NCBI RefSeq assembly: GCF_029531655.1
Contig: NZ_JANRMI010000001.1
Location: 930,001 to 994,000 of the forward strand
Reading direction: 5' to 3'
Origin: Bdellovibrio svalbardensis
Lineage (GTDB): Bacteria; Bdellovibrionota; Bdellovibrionia; Bdellovibrionales; Bdellovibrionaceae
DNA: 64,000 nt
A program made the translations under genes and the position numbers. Within the stretch, counting starts at the first letter, position 1; the number at the start of each line of letters is the position of its first letter. Below the pieces are notes generated by a model. The model ran no database searches, was not told the DNA's origin, and worked only from the letters and a program-made list of their open reading frames with translations. This document shows, one piece after another, positions 35,217-43,376 of the stretch.

Positions 35217-36201
35217 TAGCATTCTTGGAGCATTTCTTCTTTCGGTGCTGGCAATCGCACTTTTTGTGGGAAGTGAAGAACAACTTCTGAATCTGACCAG
35301 AGATGTTCTTTTTGTTGGTGGGTTCTTCATTCTCAGTGCGGGGATCAGCTGGTCATTGCGTGCAAGAGGTGTGGTGACTTTGGGTGATGTACTTTTCAAG
35401 ACTGTGAAAAGTGAAGAAGCCCGGGCTTGGTACAAAAGTTTTTGGGGTTGGCAGTTGGTGGTCAGCTTGATTGTTGCGTTTATGGTCGCGGTGATTAAAA
35501 CGCAGTTTTCATTCGTCGAGTTGTTTGACTATCATGGTTTCGGCGGTGCGGTTCGTTTGTTCAAGGGACTTTTCAATCCAAATTGGGATGTTTTGCCTCG
35601 CGCTGTCCTTAATATCATAGAAACTATTTTTATGGCCTTCCTGGCGACGGCTCTGGCGATTCCGGTAGCTTTCGTACTGAGTTTTTTCTGTGCGAAGAAT
35701 ATTATGAAGGGCCCCGCAGGATATTTTGTCTATTTGATTCTTAGAACAGTGTTGAATGTCACGCGCTCGATTGAAGCCCTGATCTGGGCCATCATCTTTT
35801 CAGTCTGGGTGGGGATTGGGCCTTTTGCAGGGATGCTCGCTTTGATGATTCATTCTGTGGCCTCCTTAGCAAAGCAGTATTCAGAGATGGTGGAGTCCGC
35901 TGAAGAAGGGCCTATTGAAGCGATTGAGTCAACCGGCGCCAATAAACTGCAAACAATTTGGTATGCGATTGTTCCTCAAGTGCTTCTGCCTTATATTTCA
36001 TTTACGGTGTATCGCTGGGATATCAATGTGCGCATGGCCACTGTCATCGGACTTGTTGGCGGCGGCGGAATCGGGACGATGCTGATTCAGTATCAAGGAC
36101 AGGCGATGTGGCGAGAAGTGGGTTGTATCATTGCCGTGATTGCGGTGGTGGTATGGGCTCTGGATCAAGCTTCTGCGTATATCCGCGAAGCTTTGAAGTA
36201 A
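35194..36201 (+). CDS. phnE: PhnE-like ABC transporter permease
   Basis: A 335-residue inner-membrane protein with an N-terminal pair of hydrophobic segments (about 10-50) ahead of the usual PhnE core. The coupling (EAA) loop is ESAEEGPIEAIESTGANKLQTIWYAIVPQVLP-like, seen as IEAIESTGANKLQTI. It ends with the GLVGGGGIGTML stretch conserved in PhnE. It forms the channel for the PhnD ligand. The N-terminal extension makes it longer than most PhnE (~260-280 residues). Confidence 0.85.
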   Translation: MFRRTVFDSILGAFLLSVLAIALFVGSEEQLLNLTRDVLFVGGFFILSAGISWSLRARGVVTLGDVLFKTVKSEEARAWYKSFWGWQLVVSLIVAFMVAVIKTQFSFVELFDYHGFGGAVRLFKGLFNPNWDVLPRAVLNIIETIFMAFLATALAIPVAFVLSFFCAKNIMKGPAGYFVYLILRTVLNVTRSIEALIWAIIFSVWVGIGPFAGMLALMIHSVASLAKQYSEMVESAEEGPIEAIESTGANKLQTIWYAIVPQVLLPYISFTVYRWDINVRMATVIGLVGGGGIGTMLIQYQGQAMWREVGCIIAVIAVVVWALDQASAYIREALK

Positions 36202-36210
36202 GGATAAAAA

Positions 36211-36618
36211 ATGGCAGAAACATTTCATTATAAAGTGACAATCAAAGAAACCCATATTGATTCTTATGGTCACGTCAATAACGCGGCTTATTTGTCTTTG
36301 TATGAAGAAGCCCGCTGGGAGTTGATCACACCTCGAGGATATGGATTTTATAAAATTCACGAGATCAAAAAAGGTCCTGTTGTTTTAGATGTGAATTTGA
36401 AATTTATGAAAGAGATCCGTCTGCGCGAGACCATCACAATTACCTGTGAAGTCGTGGATTATAAGGGCAAAGTCGGCCATATGAAGCAGCAGATGATCAA
36501 GGAAGATGGCACCATCGCCAGTGAGGCGCTATTTACTTTCGGACTGTTTGATATGCAGGCTCGCAAGTTGATCGAAGCGACCCCGGAATGGATGACTGCA
36601 ATTGGAATGGGGGAGTAG
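36211..36618 (+). CDS. Acyl-CoA thioesterase, hotdog fold (4HBT/YbgC-like)
   Basis: A 135-residue cytoplasmic hotdog protein with the YbgC/FadM-type opening IDSYGHVNNAAYLSLYEEARWEL, in which the Asp and the GHVNN loop form the active site (the Asp is in HIDSYGHVNN). It probably hydrolyses acyl-CoA thioesters. It lies nine bases after phnE and is likely cotranscribed. Its TAG stop lies inside a palindrome shared with the stop of the convergent gene. Confidence 0.8.
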   Translation: MAETFHYKVTIKETHIDSYGHVNNAAYLSLYEEARWELITPRGYGFYKIHEIKKGPVVLDVNLKFMKEIRLRETITITCEVVDYKGKVGHMKQQMIKEDGTIASEALFTFGLFDMQARKLIEATPEWMTAIGMGE

Positions 36619-36632
36619 GCAAGACCTACTCC
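36612..36632. repeat. Palindrome holding both stops of convergent genes
   Basis: GGAGTAGG-CAAGA-CCTACTCC, a perfect 8-bp stem. The TAG of the thioesterase (36616-36618) and the TAG of the receiver-CheX gene on the other strand (36626-36628) both fall in its arms. The continuing CTCCGAC links it to the dispersed palindrome family. Confidence 0.65.
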
Positions 36633-37543
36633 GACTTACCCACAGGAAGTGCGACGACGACGATGTAGAACTTCCCTTTGCTTGTATTAAAGGGAATCAT
36701 CATTCCAGCTGAACCTTGCGCGCAGGGGACGACCTGATTGGCCCCCAGCAACACTCGTGGTACAGTCATTTTGACGCCAAAATTGGAAATTTCTGCTTTA
36801 GCATTACCAAAAATAATATTATTGATTTCGCCGACCGCATCTTGGTTGTCAGCGTTGAGTTCGGTTTGTTCTTCCATCAACATTGTGGAGACCACTTCGA
36901 GGTAGCTGCCTTTATCGAATGATACACACAGGAAACCCTGGAAAGTCTGACTTTGAATATCAACGACAGAAGAGACTTCACCCAGCAGAGGTTCATGCGG
37001 AGATCTCGGTCCGGCTTTGTCCATCTTTACAGAAGTCACACCAAATTGACCAAGGACCTTGGTAGTTGCCTGGATCACAGCATTAATCACCCGCACATCG
37101 ACAGCATACTTGGTCGCGGCAGCCGCGGTGGCGGGAGCATCTTTCACAACGCCATGGTGTTCTGCATTTAAAATTGAAATCATCGCGCTGATAAGTTCTG
37201 CTGGAGAAACAGGCTTTTTAAAGAACTTACATTTTTTTAGAGAGTCAGGCAGATCCGTAGCCTCTCTTTGGCTTACAACGATCAGCTCGGCATCCTGGGT
37301 GTTCTTATAGGTATGCAAACCGTAAACGAAGCCTCCATCCATCAGGCGGGGAACTTCGGTATCAATAAGGACCATATCAAACCGTTGGTTTTCTGATTTG
37401 ATCGCAGCCTCAGCTCCATCTTTGGCGCGGACAACGACGGGCGATACGCCGGAGTCCTTGAGCTGCTTCAGCAAAGGTTCTTTTACGAGTTGTTCTAACT
37501 CGCAATTGTTATCAACAATGAGGATATTTTTTCTGTAGTTCAT
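36626..37543 (-). CDS. Receiver domain fused to CheX-like phosphatase domain
   Basis: A 305-residue protein from ATG 37543; the frame stays open 10 codons to a TTG. Residues 5-126 are a CheY-like receiver with phospho-acceptor D61 (MVLIDTEVP) and K110-P111 (FFKKPVS), although the usual acidic pair reads D11-N12. Residues about 145-303 are a CheC/CheX/FliY-type domain with the catalytic E239 and N242 in GEINNIIFGNAKAEISNFG. CheX dephosphorylates CheY-P, so the fusion may dephosphorylate its own or another receiver in the chemotaxis or motility pathway. It is divergent from the PilZ gene. Confidence 0.82.
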   Translation of the reverse strand: MNYRKNILIVDNNCELEQLVKEPLLKQLKDSGVSPVVVRAKDGAEAAIKSENQRFDMVLIDTEVPRLMDGGFVYGLHTYKNTQDAELIVVSQREATDLPDSLKKCKFFKKPVSPAELISAMISILNAEHHGVVKDAPATAAAATKYAVDVRVINAVIQATTKVLGQFGVTSVKMDKAGPRSPHEPLLGEVSSVVDIQSQTFQGFLCVSFDKGSYLEVVSTMLMEEQTELNADNQDAVGEINNIIFGNAKAEISNFGVKMTVPRVLLGANQVVPCAQGSAGMMIPFNTSKGKFYIVVVALPVGKSE

Positions 37544-37739
37544 GTCTTTTTTCTGTTCAAACACCATAAACAATTATCGGTTTTATACAGCAATTCCTGA
37601 AGCAACCATTAACGCTTGGTAAGATATCGGCTATTGGTGGGGGAACTGAAAGGATTAAATTTGACCAGAAGTTCGACAATAAATTGGCACTAAAAGTCCT
37701 ATAAAATGTCTAAAATCCTACAGTTAAGTCAGGTCCTGT

Positions 37740-37764
37740 TTGCGCCGATAGATTGCGCAAGGAG
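37740..37764 (+). promoter_or_regulatory. Hairpin abutting the ribosome site of the PilZ gene
   Basis: TTGCGC-CGATAGATT-GCGCAA, a 6-bp stem with a nine-base loop, whose right arm overlaps the first two bases of the AAGGAG ribosome site (37759-37764) for ATG 37772. Folding could limit ribosome access. The loop also contains GCCGATAG, which resembles a flagellar sigma28 -10 element, but spacing and -35 match are poor. Confidence 0.35.
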
Positions 37765-37771
37765 TACTTCA

Positions 37772-38575
37772 ATGAATAAGCAATACTATCTTTCTAATAA
37801 TGGGACTCACGTCGGACCGTACACACTTGAGACCGTCTTGAAAAAGATTGAAATGCACGAAAATCAATGGACCGACTATGTCTTTGATGAATCCCTCGGT
37901 GAATGGATGATGTTGCTCGAGCATCCTGAGTTTTCAGTGAATCTTTCAAGCAAGCCAGCAACTAAACCAGACGTTGCGCCAATTCCAATCCCAACATCGT
38001 CGGTGGCTCCTCTTAAAGATAAAGAGTGGTTTATCCTTAAAGAAGGTAACAACTACGGTCCCTTCAGCCAAGTTGAGCTGGTGCAAATGCTTCAAGAAAA
38101 AACTTTGTTTGAATACGATTATGTATGGCATGCCAAACTTCCTGCTTGGCAGCGCATCGCTGAAATTGAAGACTTTGCGCCGGAAACAATCCGTGCATTA
38201 AAACAGTCCCACGAGCAAGGACTGGCAGAGATTTTCTTCCGTCGCCGTCATGCGCGCGCATCTTATGGCGCCTCTTTGATTGTCCATAACAACAAGACGG
38301 TCTTCCGCGGTCAGGCGCTTGAAATTAGCGCGGGCGGAGCGGGGGTTCTAATTGATAATCCAAATCTTCAGCCTGGGCAGTCCCTGTTCTTGCATTTCCA
38401 ACCAGGCGATGGGGTTCCTCCTTTCAATGCTGTCTGCCAAATCGTCAGTAAGCAGTTTGTGAAAGATGGTTCGGATGCCTCGGTCGATCCGGTGAGATAT
38501 GGTGTGAAGTTCACAACGCTCAGTCAGTCCGTTAGAGAGAGCATTAAGAACTACGCCACAGCGAAAGCGGCATAA
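37772..38575 (+). CDS. Double GYF_2 plus PilZ c-di-GMP-binding protein
   Basis: A 267-residue protein starting at ATG 37772, fixed by AAGGAG seven bases upstream. Two GYF_2/DUF4339 modules (about 3-50, NNGTHVGPYTLETVL; and 85-135, LKEGNNYGPFSQVELVQ) are followed by a PilZ domain with the c-di-GMP motif RRRHAR (157-162) and EISAGGAGV (184-192), a variant of D/NxSxxG. The protein likely binds c-di-GMP and, through the GYF_2 modules, a protein partner. It is cytoplasmic. A second GYF_2 protein is encoded at 23.2 kb. Confidence 0.82.
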   Translation: MNKQYYLSNNGTHVGPYTLETVLKKIEMHENQWTDYVFDESLGEWMMLLEHPEFSVNLSSKPATKPDVAPIPIPTSSVAPLKDKEWFILKEGNNYGPFSQVELVQMLQEKTLFEYDYVWHAKLPAWQRIAEIEDFAPETIRALKQSHEQGLAEIFFRRRHARASYGASLIVHNNKTVFRGQALEISAGGAGVLIDNPNLQPGQSLFLHFQPGDGVPPFNAVCQIVSKQFVKDGSDASVDPVRYGVKFTTLSQSVRESIKNYATAKAA

Positions 38576-38601
38576 CTTTAATTTAGTTAACGGAGAATAA
38601 A

Positions 38602-39600
38602 ATGGCAAAAAGCTACGGACTGGGCTTCGTCGCACTGGCTTCAGCAATGACTATGATGTTGTTGGGAGCCTGCGCACAAGATGTGAAATTTGATTTGCCA
38701 CCTACGAGCGACAACTTTGGTCAAAGCATCACGTATAACAATAAAGTCGATATTCTTTGGGTCATGGACAATTCATCGTCCATGTCAAAGCATCAAACAA
38801 ACCTGAGTCAGGCCATTCCTGGGCTGATGACCAAGCTGAATTCCTTAAAGATGGACTATCAGATGGCTGTCGTGACTAGCAGTATGGGCGGAACGAATCC
38901 TAATGGTGGGCAATTTATCGGTTCACCAGGCATATTGAACAAAAACACTCCGAACCTGACCAGTGTCCTTTCCTCGCGACTTGTGGTGGGTCAAGATGGC
39001 AGCGATAACGAACGAGGTCTTGAATCTATGGAGACCGTTCTTTCATCATCCTATCAAGCCAATCAAGGCCGCGGATTCTTGCGTTCGGATGCTCTTTTGG
39101 TTGTCATTGCCTTGTCTGACGAGGATGACAAAAGTAAATCATCGGCATCCGCAGTGAGCTATTATACGAACTTCCTGGATAGCATTAAGCGCCCATATTC
39201 TGACGGCACAAGATCCTGGATGTTTAACTTCATTGGAATTTTGAGTTTGAGTGGAACCTGCAACACCACTTCGTTGGACTACAAGGAGCCCGGATTGGCC
39301 TTTATGGGTCTTTCTGATGTGTCTGGTGGGACGAAGGGGTCCTTGTGCAATTCAGATATGTCCAGCGCAGTATCAGAGATTCGTGCGCGAATACTTCAGA
39401 TTCTCACCGACTTTAAACTTTCAAGTAAGCCGGTTGAATCAACGATCGTAGTCAAAGTGAACGGACAGGTTGTTGCCCGTAATGCCACCAATGGCTGGGA
39501 CTATCTGGCAGACAAAAACATCATCCGCTTCTATGGATCAGCAGTTCCTGCCGCAGATGCTTCAATTAAAGTTGATTTCAAGCCGGCAGAAGCAAACTGA
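38602..39600 (+). CDS. Lipoprotein with von Willebrand factor A domain
   Basis: A 332-residue protein with lipobox MLLGAC (Cys24) and a VWA domain: MIDAS D56, S58, S60 in WVMDNSSSMSKHQ, and a later ALSDEDDKS segment. VWA lipoproteins bind other proteins or matrix through a metal. Two cysteines (SGTCNTTS and KGSLCNSD) may form a disulfide. It is probably periplasmic or surface-exposed. The last 70 bases overlap the end of the convergent ABC gene. Confidence 0.78.
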   Translation: MAKSYGLGFVALASAMTMMLLGACAQDVKFDLPPTSDNFGQSITYNNKVDILWVMDNSSSMSKHQTNLSQAIPGLMTKLNSLKMDYQMAVVTSSMGGTNPNGGQFIGSPGILNKNTPNLTSVLSSRLVVGQDGSDNERGLESMETVLSSSYQANQGRGFLRSDALLVVIALSDEDDKSKSSASAVSYYTNFLDSIKRPYSDGTRSWMFNFIGILSLSGTCNTTSLDYKEPGLAFMGLSDVSGGTKGSLCNSDMSSAVSEIRARILQILTDFKLSSKPVESTIVVKVNGQVVARNATNGWDYLADKNIIRFYGSAVPAADASIKVDFKPAEAN

Positions 39601-41342
39601 TAATACAATCCCTGGGCTTTCATCAGTTCATCATGAGAGCCCACTTCCATGACTTCCCCTTGATTTAAAACCACAATGCGATCACATTGCTCAATCGTTG
39701 AAAGACGGTGAGCAATGATGATGCTCGTGCGACCCTTGGTGATTTCTTTTGTCGCCTCTTGAATGATGTGTTCACTTTCAGAGTCGATGTTTGCAGTTGC
39801 TTCATCCAAAATTAAGATATCAGGATTGAAGGCCAAAATGCGGGCAAAGGCAATCAGCTGTCTTTCGCCGACAGAAAGATTAGCACCACGCTCATCGACC
39901 GTGCTCAACAGATCTCGACCCGTGCGTTTCAGAAGATCCATATAACCCGTTTTCTCGCAAGCCGTGCGGATCTGTTCATCGCTGATGCGCGGATCTCCCA
40001 AGCCGATGTTGTCGCGAATATTGCCTCTAAATATAAAATTGTCCTGCTGAACGACGCCGACATGGTGGCGAATCTCTTCGCGCGGGGTGCGCTCAATGGC
40101 CACGCCATCGACATAGATCGTATTTGCTGGGGCATCGTAAAAGCGTTGTAGCAAAGAGATGAAAGTCGACTTGCCGCTGCCAGTGCGCCCAACCAAGGCA
40201 ATGGATTCGCCAGCCTTGAAATGTAAGTTGATATTTTTCAACACCAAGGGGAGTTGCGGTTCGTATTGGAAATTCAGGTTGCGAATCTCAATGTCGCCGC
40301 GAATGACCTGATGACTCTGCAGCTCGGCCGACTCACTTTCCTGATGCTCATCCATAAGTGTGAAAATGCGCTCGGCGCTGGTCAGAGAATTCTGGAACTG
40401 TTGATATTTTTCTAAGATCTCGCGAAGTGGGGGGATGAAGTCCTGAATGTTCATCAGGAACGCCACCAGGGAGCCAATCGCCAAAGAATTCTGTGCGCTC
40501 AGGAGACCGCCAAAATACAGGGCTGAAGTGATGGTCACCGCATTGAAAAGATTCATGATCGGCTGCATGAGAGCATAGGCGCGAATGGATCGCATATTGG
40601 TGTCGCGGTAGTCTGTAGACAGGGCCGTGAACTTTTCGCGATTTCTTTTTACACGATTGTAGAGTTGGACGACTTTGATTCCGTTTAGGTTCTCGGCCAG
40701 GAAGGCGTTGATGGTTGAGAGTTTTTTCTTTTGCTCTCTTAAAATATCACGGATCTTGTTGCTGAGATAAAAAGAAGCCCAAATAAATAGGGGTGCGAAA
40801 ATCAAACAGATGATCGTCAGCTTCCAGGAAATAAAAGCCAAGGCGACGACGACTGAACAAATGATCACGAACTGAGTGAAAACTGAAATCACGCCCTCGG
40901 TGAAGAGTTCTCCCAAGGAGGCCACGTCATTCGTGAGACGAGTCACAATACGTCCGGTGGGTGTTTTGTTAAAGAACTGAAGTGGCAGCCTCTGTACGTG
41001 GTTCATCAAATCCTCGCGAAGATGATAAAGCATGCGATTGCCAAAAAGCTGAAACAAGTAAACGTTGGTGAATGAAAACGTCGAGCGCAGAATCTCAAGA
41101 CCTAAATAGGCAAAGGCTACTTGAGTAAAAACATAATACTTTTTCTCTATCACACCGTGGTCAATGGCATAGCCGATCAACGCGGGAATCAAGCGTGCGA
41201 CCAGTGCTCCACCAGCGACGGCAAAGATTGCGAAGAACAACAGAACTTTTTCACGACGGGCATACGGCCAAAGACGCTTAAAAAGGACCGGGTAGGTGAC
41301 GGAAGTTTTTACCAGATCTTCATTCATGAAGTTATCACTCAT
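39531..41342 (-). CDS. ABC exporter half-transporter with catalytically active Walker B
   Basis: A 603-residue protein (ATG 41342; the frame extends 10 codons further). An ABC-type-1 membrane domain with six hydrophobic segments (about 25-310) precedes the ATPase: Walker A GRTGSGKST, signature LSVGERQLIAFARIL, Walker B DILILDEATANID with catalytic Glu. The signature lacks the canonical GGQ. It forms, with the gene upstream (41335-43092), a heterodimeric exporter of the YheH/YheI or LmrCD type, which expels drugs or lipids. The start overlaps the partner stop by eight bases. Confidence 0.88.
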   Translation of the reverse strand: MSDNFMNEDLVKTSVTYPVLFKRLWPYARREKVLLFFAIFAVAGGALVARLIPALIGYAIDHGVIEKKYYVFTQVAFAYLGLEILRSTFSFTNVYLFQLFGNRMLYHLREDLMNHVQRLPLQFFNKTPTGRIVTRLTNDVASLGELFTEGVISVFTQFVIICSVVVALAFISWKLTIICLIFAPLFIWASFYLSNKIRDILREQKKKLSTINAFLAENLNGIKVVQLYNRVKRNREKFTALSTDYRDTNMRSIRAYALMQPIMNLFNAVTITSALYFGGLLSAQNSLAIGSLVAFLMNIQDFIPPLREILEKYQQFQNSLTSAERIFTLMDEHQESESAELQSHQVIRGDIEIRNLNFQYEPQLPLVLKNINLHFKAGESIALVGRTGSGKSTFISLLQRFYDAPANTIYVDGVAIERTPREEIRHHVGVVQQDNFIFRGNIRDNIGLGDPRISDEQIRTACEKTGYMDLLKRTGRDLLSTVDERGANLSVGERQLIAFARILAFNPDILILDEATANIDSESEHIIQEATKEITKGRTSIIIAHRLSTIEQCDRIVVLNQGEVMEVGSHDELMKAQGLYYQFASAGLKSTLIEASAAGTADP

Positions 41343-43092
41343 GGCTTGCCTCCTGCCCCTGAATTTGCACAATTTTCTGGAAGGTTGGACTTGAGTTTAA
41401 GACTTGAGAATAAGTTCCCCAGGCCTCGACACGACCATCTTTGAGAATTAAGAGCTGGTCGACTGTTTTTAAAGAGGACAAACGATGGGCCACAATAATG
41501 CGGCTCATGCCGGAATCCCCTTTGCTTAATTCTTTTTCAATGGCTTTTTCAGTTTTGGTATCCACGGCACTTAATGAATCATCTAGAATTAAGACCGGAG
41601 TTTTCATGATAAGCCCACGTGCAATCGTCAGTCGTTGCTTTTGCCCGCCTGAAAGATTCACGCCGCGTTCGCCTAATTGTGATTCGAATTTCATAGGCAA
41701 TGCATTCACTTCGTTTGTGAGGTCCACAATTTCAGTCATGCGTTGGATGTCGGAATCAGAGGCACGTTCAGCAAGTCCGAAGCTGACGTTCTCGGTAATG
41801 CTTTCGCTGAATAAAAAAGCCTCTTGCGGGACCAGTAGGAAGACTTGGCGCAAAGATTCTTGAGTGATGTTTTCTATCGGAATCCCGTTGACCAGAATTT
41901 GTCCCTCTTCCAAAGGATAAAGGCGGGTCAGCAAATGCAGGAGGGTCGTCTTGCCGCTGCCGACAGGTCCCATGATGCCGAGGCTGTGGCCGGCTTGCAG
42001 CGTGAATGAAATATCCTTTAGAACATAAACGGGGCTGTTCTTATGCTTGAAAGAAACATGTCTGAACTCAAGACTTTCGAACTTGTTAATTTCAACAGTG
42101 CCGAGGTCAGGAATATCGGTTTCCGTTTGCAGAACTTCTTTCATGCGATCAAAGGAGGCATAACCTTTTTGGAAGAACGAGAATCCCATTCCCAAGGCGG
42201 TCATGGGCCAGACCATCTTTTGAATGTAGCGATGGAACGCCACAAAGGTTCCAATTGTCACAGCTCCAGAATAAAGATCATCCTTGGCGACGAACAGCAG
42301 AATCACGCTGCCGGAGGTCACTCCAAATTCCATCACCGGAACAAAGAAGGCATCAACGCGTGCAACTTTGTTGCAGGCTTTTTCGAAGGCGGCACTCACC
42401 CCATTAAATAATGTGGTGCGGTTGTCCTCTTGAGAAAAGCTTTTAATAACTCGAATGCCGCCAACTGTTTCCTGGGCGACACCAGTCAACTCAGAAAAAC
42501 GATCTTGCTGGGTCTTATAGTTGAGATGAATCAGCTTCATCACTTTCCAAATAAGGAAAGGCACCAAAGGCAGAAAGATCAGGGTCTTCCACGTCCAAGT
42601 CCAATTCATAGAAATCATAATCGGCAAAACCACCAGAATGATGATGATGCCATCTGCTAGAATGAGCATGCCCGGGCCAATGGCTTGGCGGAATGATTGG
42701 ACATCATTCGTCAGAAGACTCATCAGTTCGCCCACTTGATTCTTGTGGAAAAAGTTCGGACCTAAAGAGGTAACATGCTTAAAGAGTTTTTGACGAATGT
42801 GTTCAGCAGCAAAGGTGTGGAACTTGCCAAAGTGCGTGCGCCAGCCATAGCGAGTCACGGCAAGGCTTGTCATGATTGCAAAGAACAAAACACAGGTCTT
42901 GGTGATATCACTCATAGGAACGCGTCCTTCGATTTGATCCAGGGCCTTTTTCATGATGAGTGGGTAAACGCCGTCGAGCGCGTTCGTTAGGAATAGAAAA
43001 AACATCCCCAGGCCAAAAGCTCGGGGATTGTTTTTAATGTAATACCAAAGGGGACGTTTAAAGAGGGTCGAATTATCTGACTCAGTCTGCAT
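41335..43092 (-). CDS. ABC exporter half-transporter with degenerate Walker B
   Basis: A 585-residue protein. Membrane domain about 20-310, then Walker A GPVGSGKTTLLHLL, canonical signature LSGGQKQRLTIARGL and Walker B VLILDDSLSAVDT, where Asp replaces the catalytic Glu. It is the YheI/LmrC-type partner of the neighbouring half-transporter. Together they place one site with a consensus LSGGQ/Glu pair and one with a degenerate LSVGE/Asp pair, as known in heterodimeric exporters. An XRE-type regulator is divergent from it, about 285 bases upstream. Confidence 0.88.
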   Translation of the reverse strand: MQTESDNSTLFKRPLWYYIKNNPRAFGLGMFFLFLTNALDGVYPLIMKKALDQIEGRVPMSDITKTCVLFFAIMTSLAVTRYGWRTHFGKFHTFAAEHIRQKLFKHVTSLGPNFFHKNQVGELMSLLTNDVQSFRQAIGPGMLILADGIIIILVVLPIMISMNWTWTWKTLIFLPLVPFLIWKVMKLIHLNYKTQQDRFSELTGVAQETVGGIRVIKSFSQEDNRTTLFNGVSAAFEKACNKVARVDAFFVPVMEFGVTSGSVILLFVAKDDLYSGAVTIGTFVAFHRYIQKMVWPMTALGMGFSFFQKGYASFDRMKEVLQTETDIPDLGTVEINKFESLEFRHVSFKHKNSPVYVLKDISFTLQAGHSLGIMGPVGSGKTTLLHLLTRLYPLEEGQILVNGIPIENITQESLRQVFLLVPQEAFLFSESITENVSFGLAERASDSDIQRMTEIVDLTNEVNALPMKFESQLGERGVNLSGGQKQRLTIARGLIMKTPVLILDDSLSAVDTKTEKAIEKELSKGDSGMSRIIVAHRLSSLKTVDQLLILKDGRVEAWGTYSQVLNSSPTFQKIVQIQGQEASHE

Positions 43093-43104
43093 GTTGGAAG
43101 AACT

Positions 43105-43273
43105 CTATTTAATCCCGACCAGATCGACAAGTGATTTGACCTGTCGAGCGATTTGCGCAGAACAATTGCTCACGGCATAAAAAAGGTCGGCGTTCAAAGT
43201 CGCGCTGTTCCCAGTTGTAGTAGAAGACTCTTTCTGTTGTGAGTCGCAGAAAAAGGTTTTTAAGAAATTGCAT
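43105..43273 (-). pseudogene. Small gene broken by a one-base shift in an A5 run
   Basis: On the minus strand AGGAGG lies five bases before ATG 43273, but that frame gives unnatural Arg/Cys-rich protein to 43109. The adjacent frame is natural (TTTGNSATLNADLFYAVSNC, then SAQIARQVKSLVDLVGIK) and ends at TAG 43105-43107. Dropping one A from the five-A run at 43257-43261 would join MQFLK to this frame and give a 55-residue protein. Either the gene is inactivated, the ribosome shifts there, or the base is a sequencing error. Confidence 0.45.
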
Positions 43274-43376
43274 GTGAACCTCCTCACTGTCACCCCTAGG
43301 ATCGGCAGAAAAGACCCGTTATTCAATACTCTTGTCAATGGTATCGTATTGTAATACTCTGGTTTCGGAGGCCGAT

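Noticed and set aside
37724-37751. Flagellar sigma28 promoter TTAAGTCA-N12-GCCGATAG before the PilZ gene
   Set aside because: The -35 part matches poorly, spacing is 12 instead of 11, and the start would leave almost no leader.
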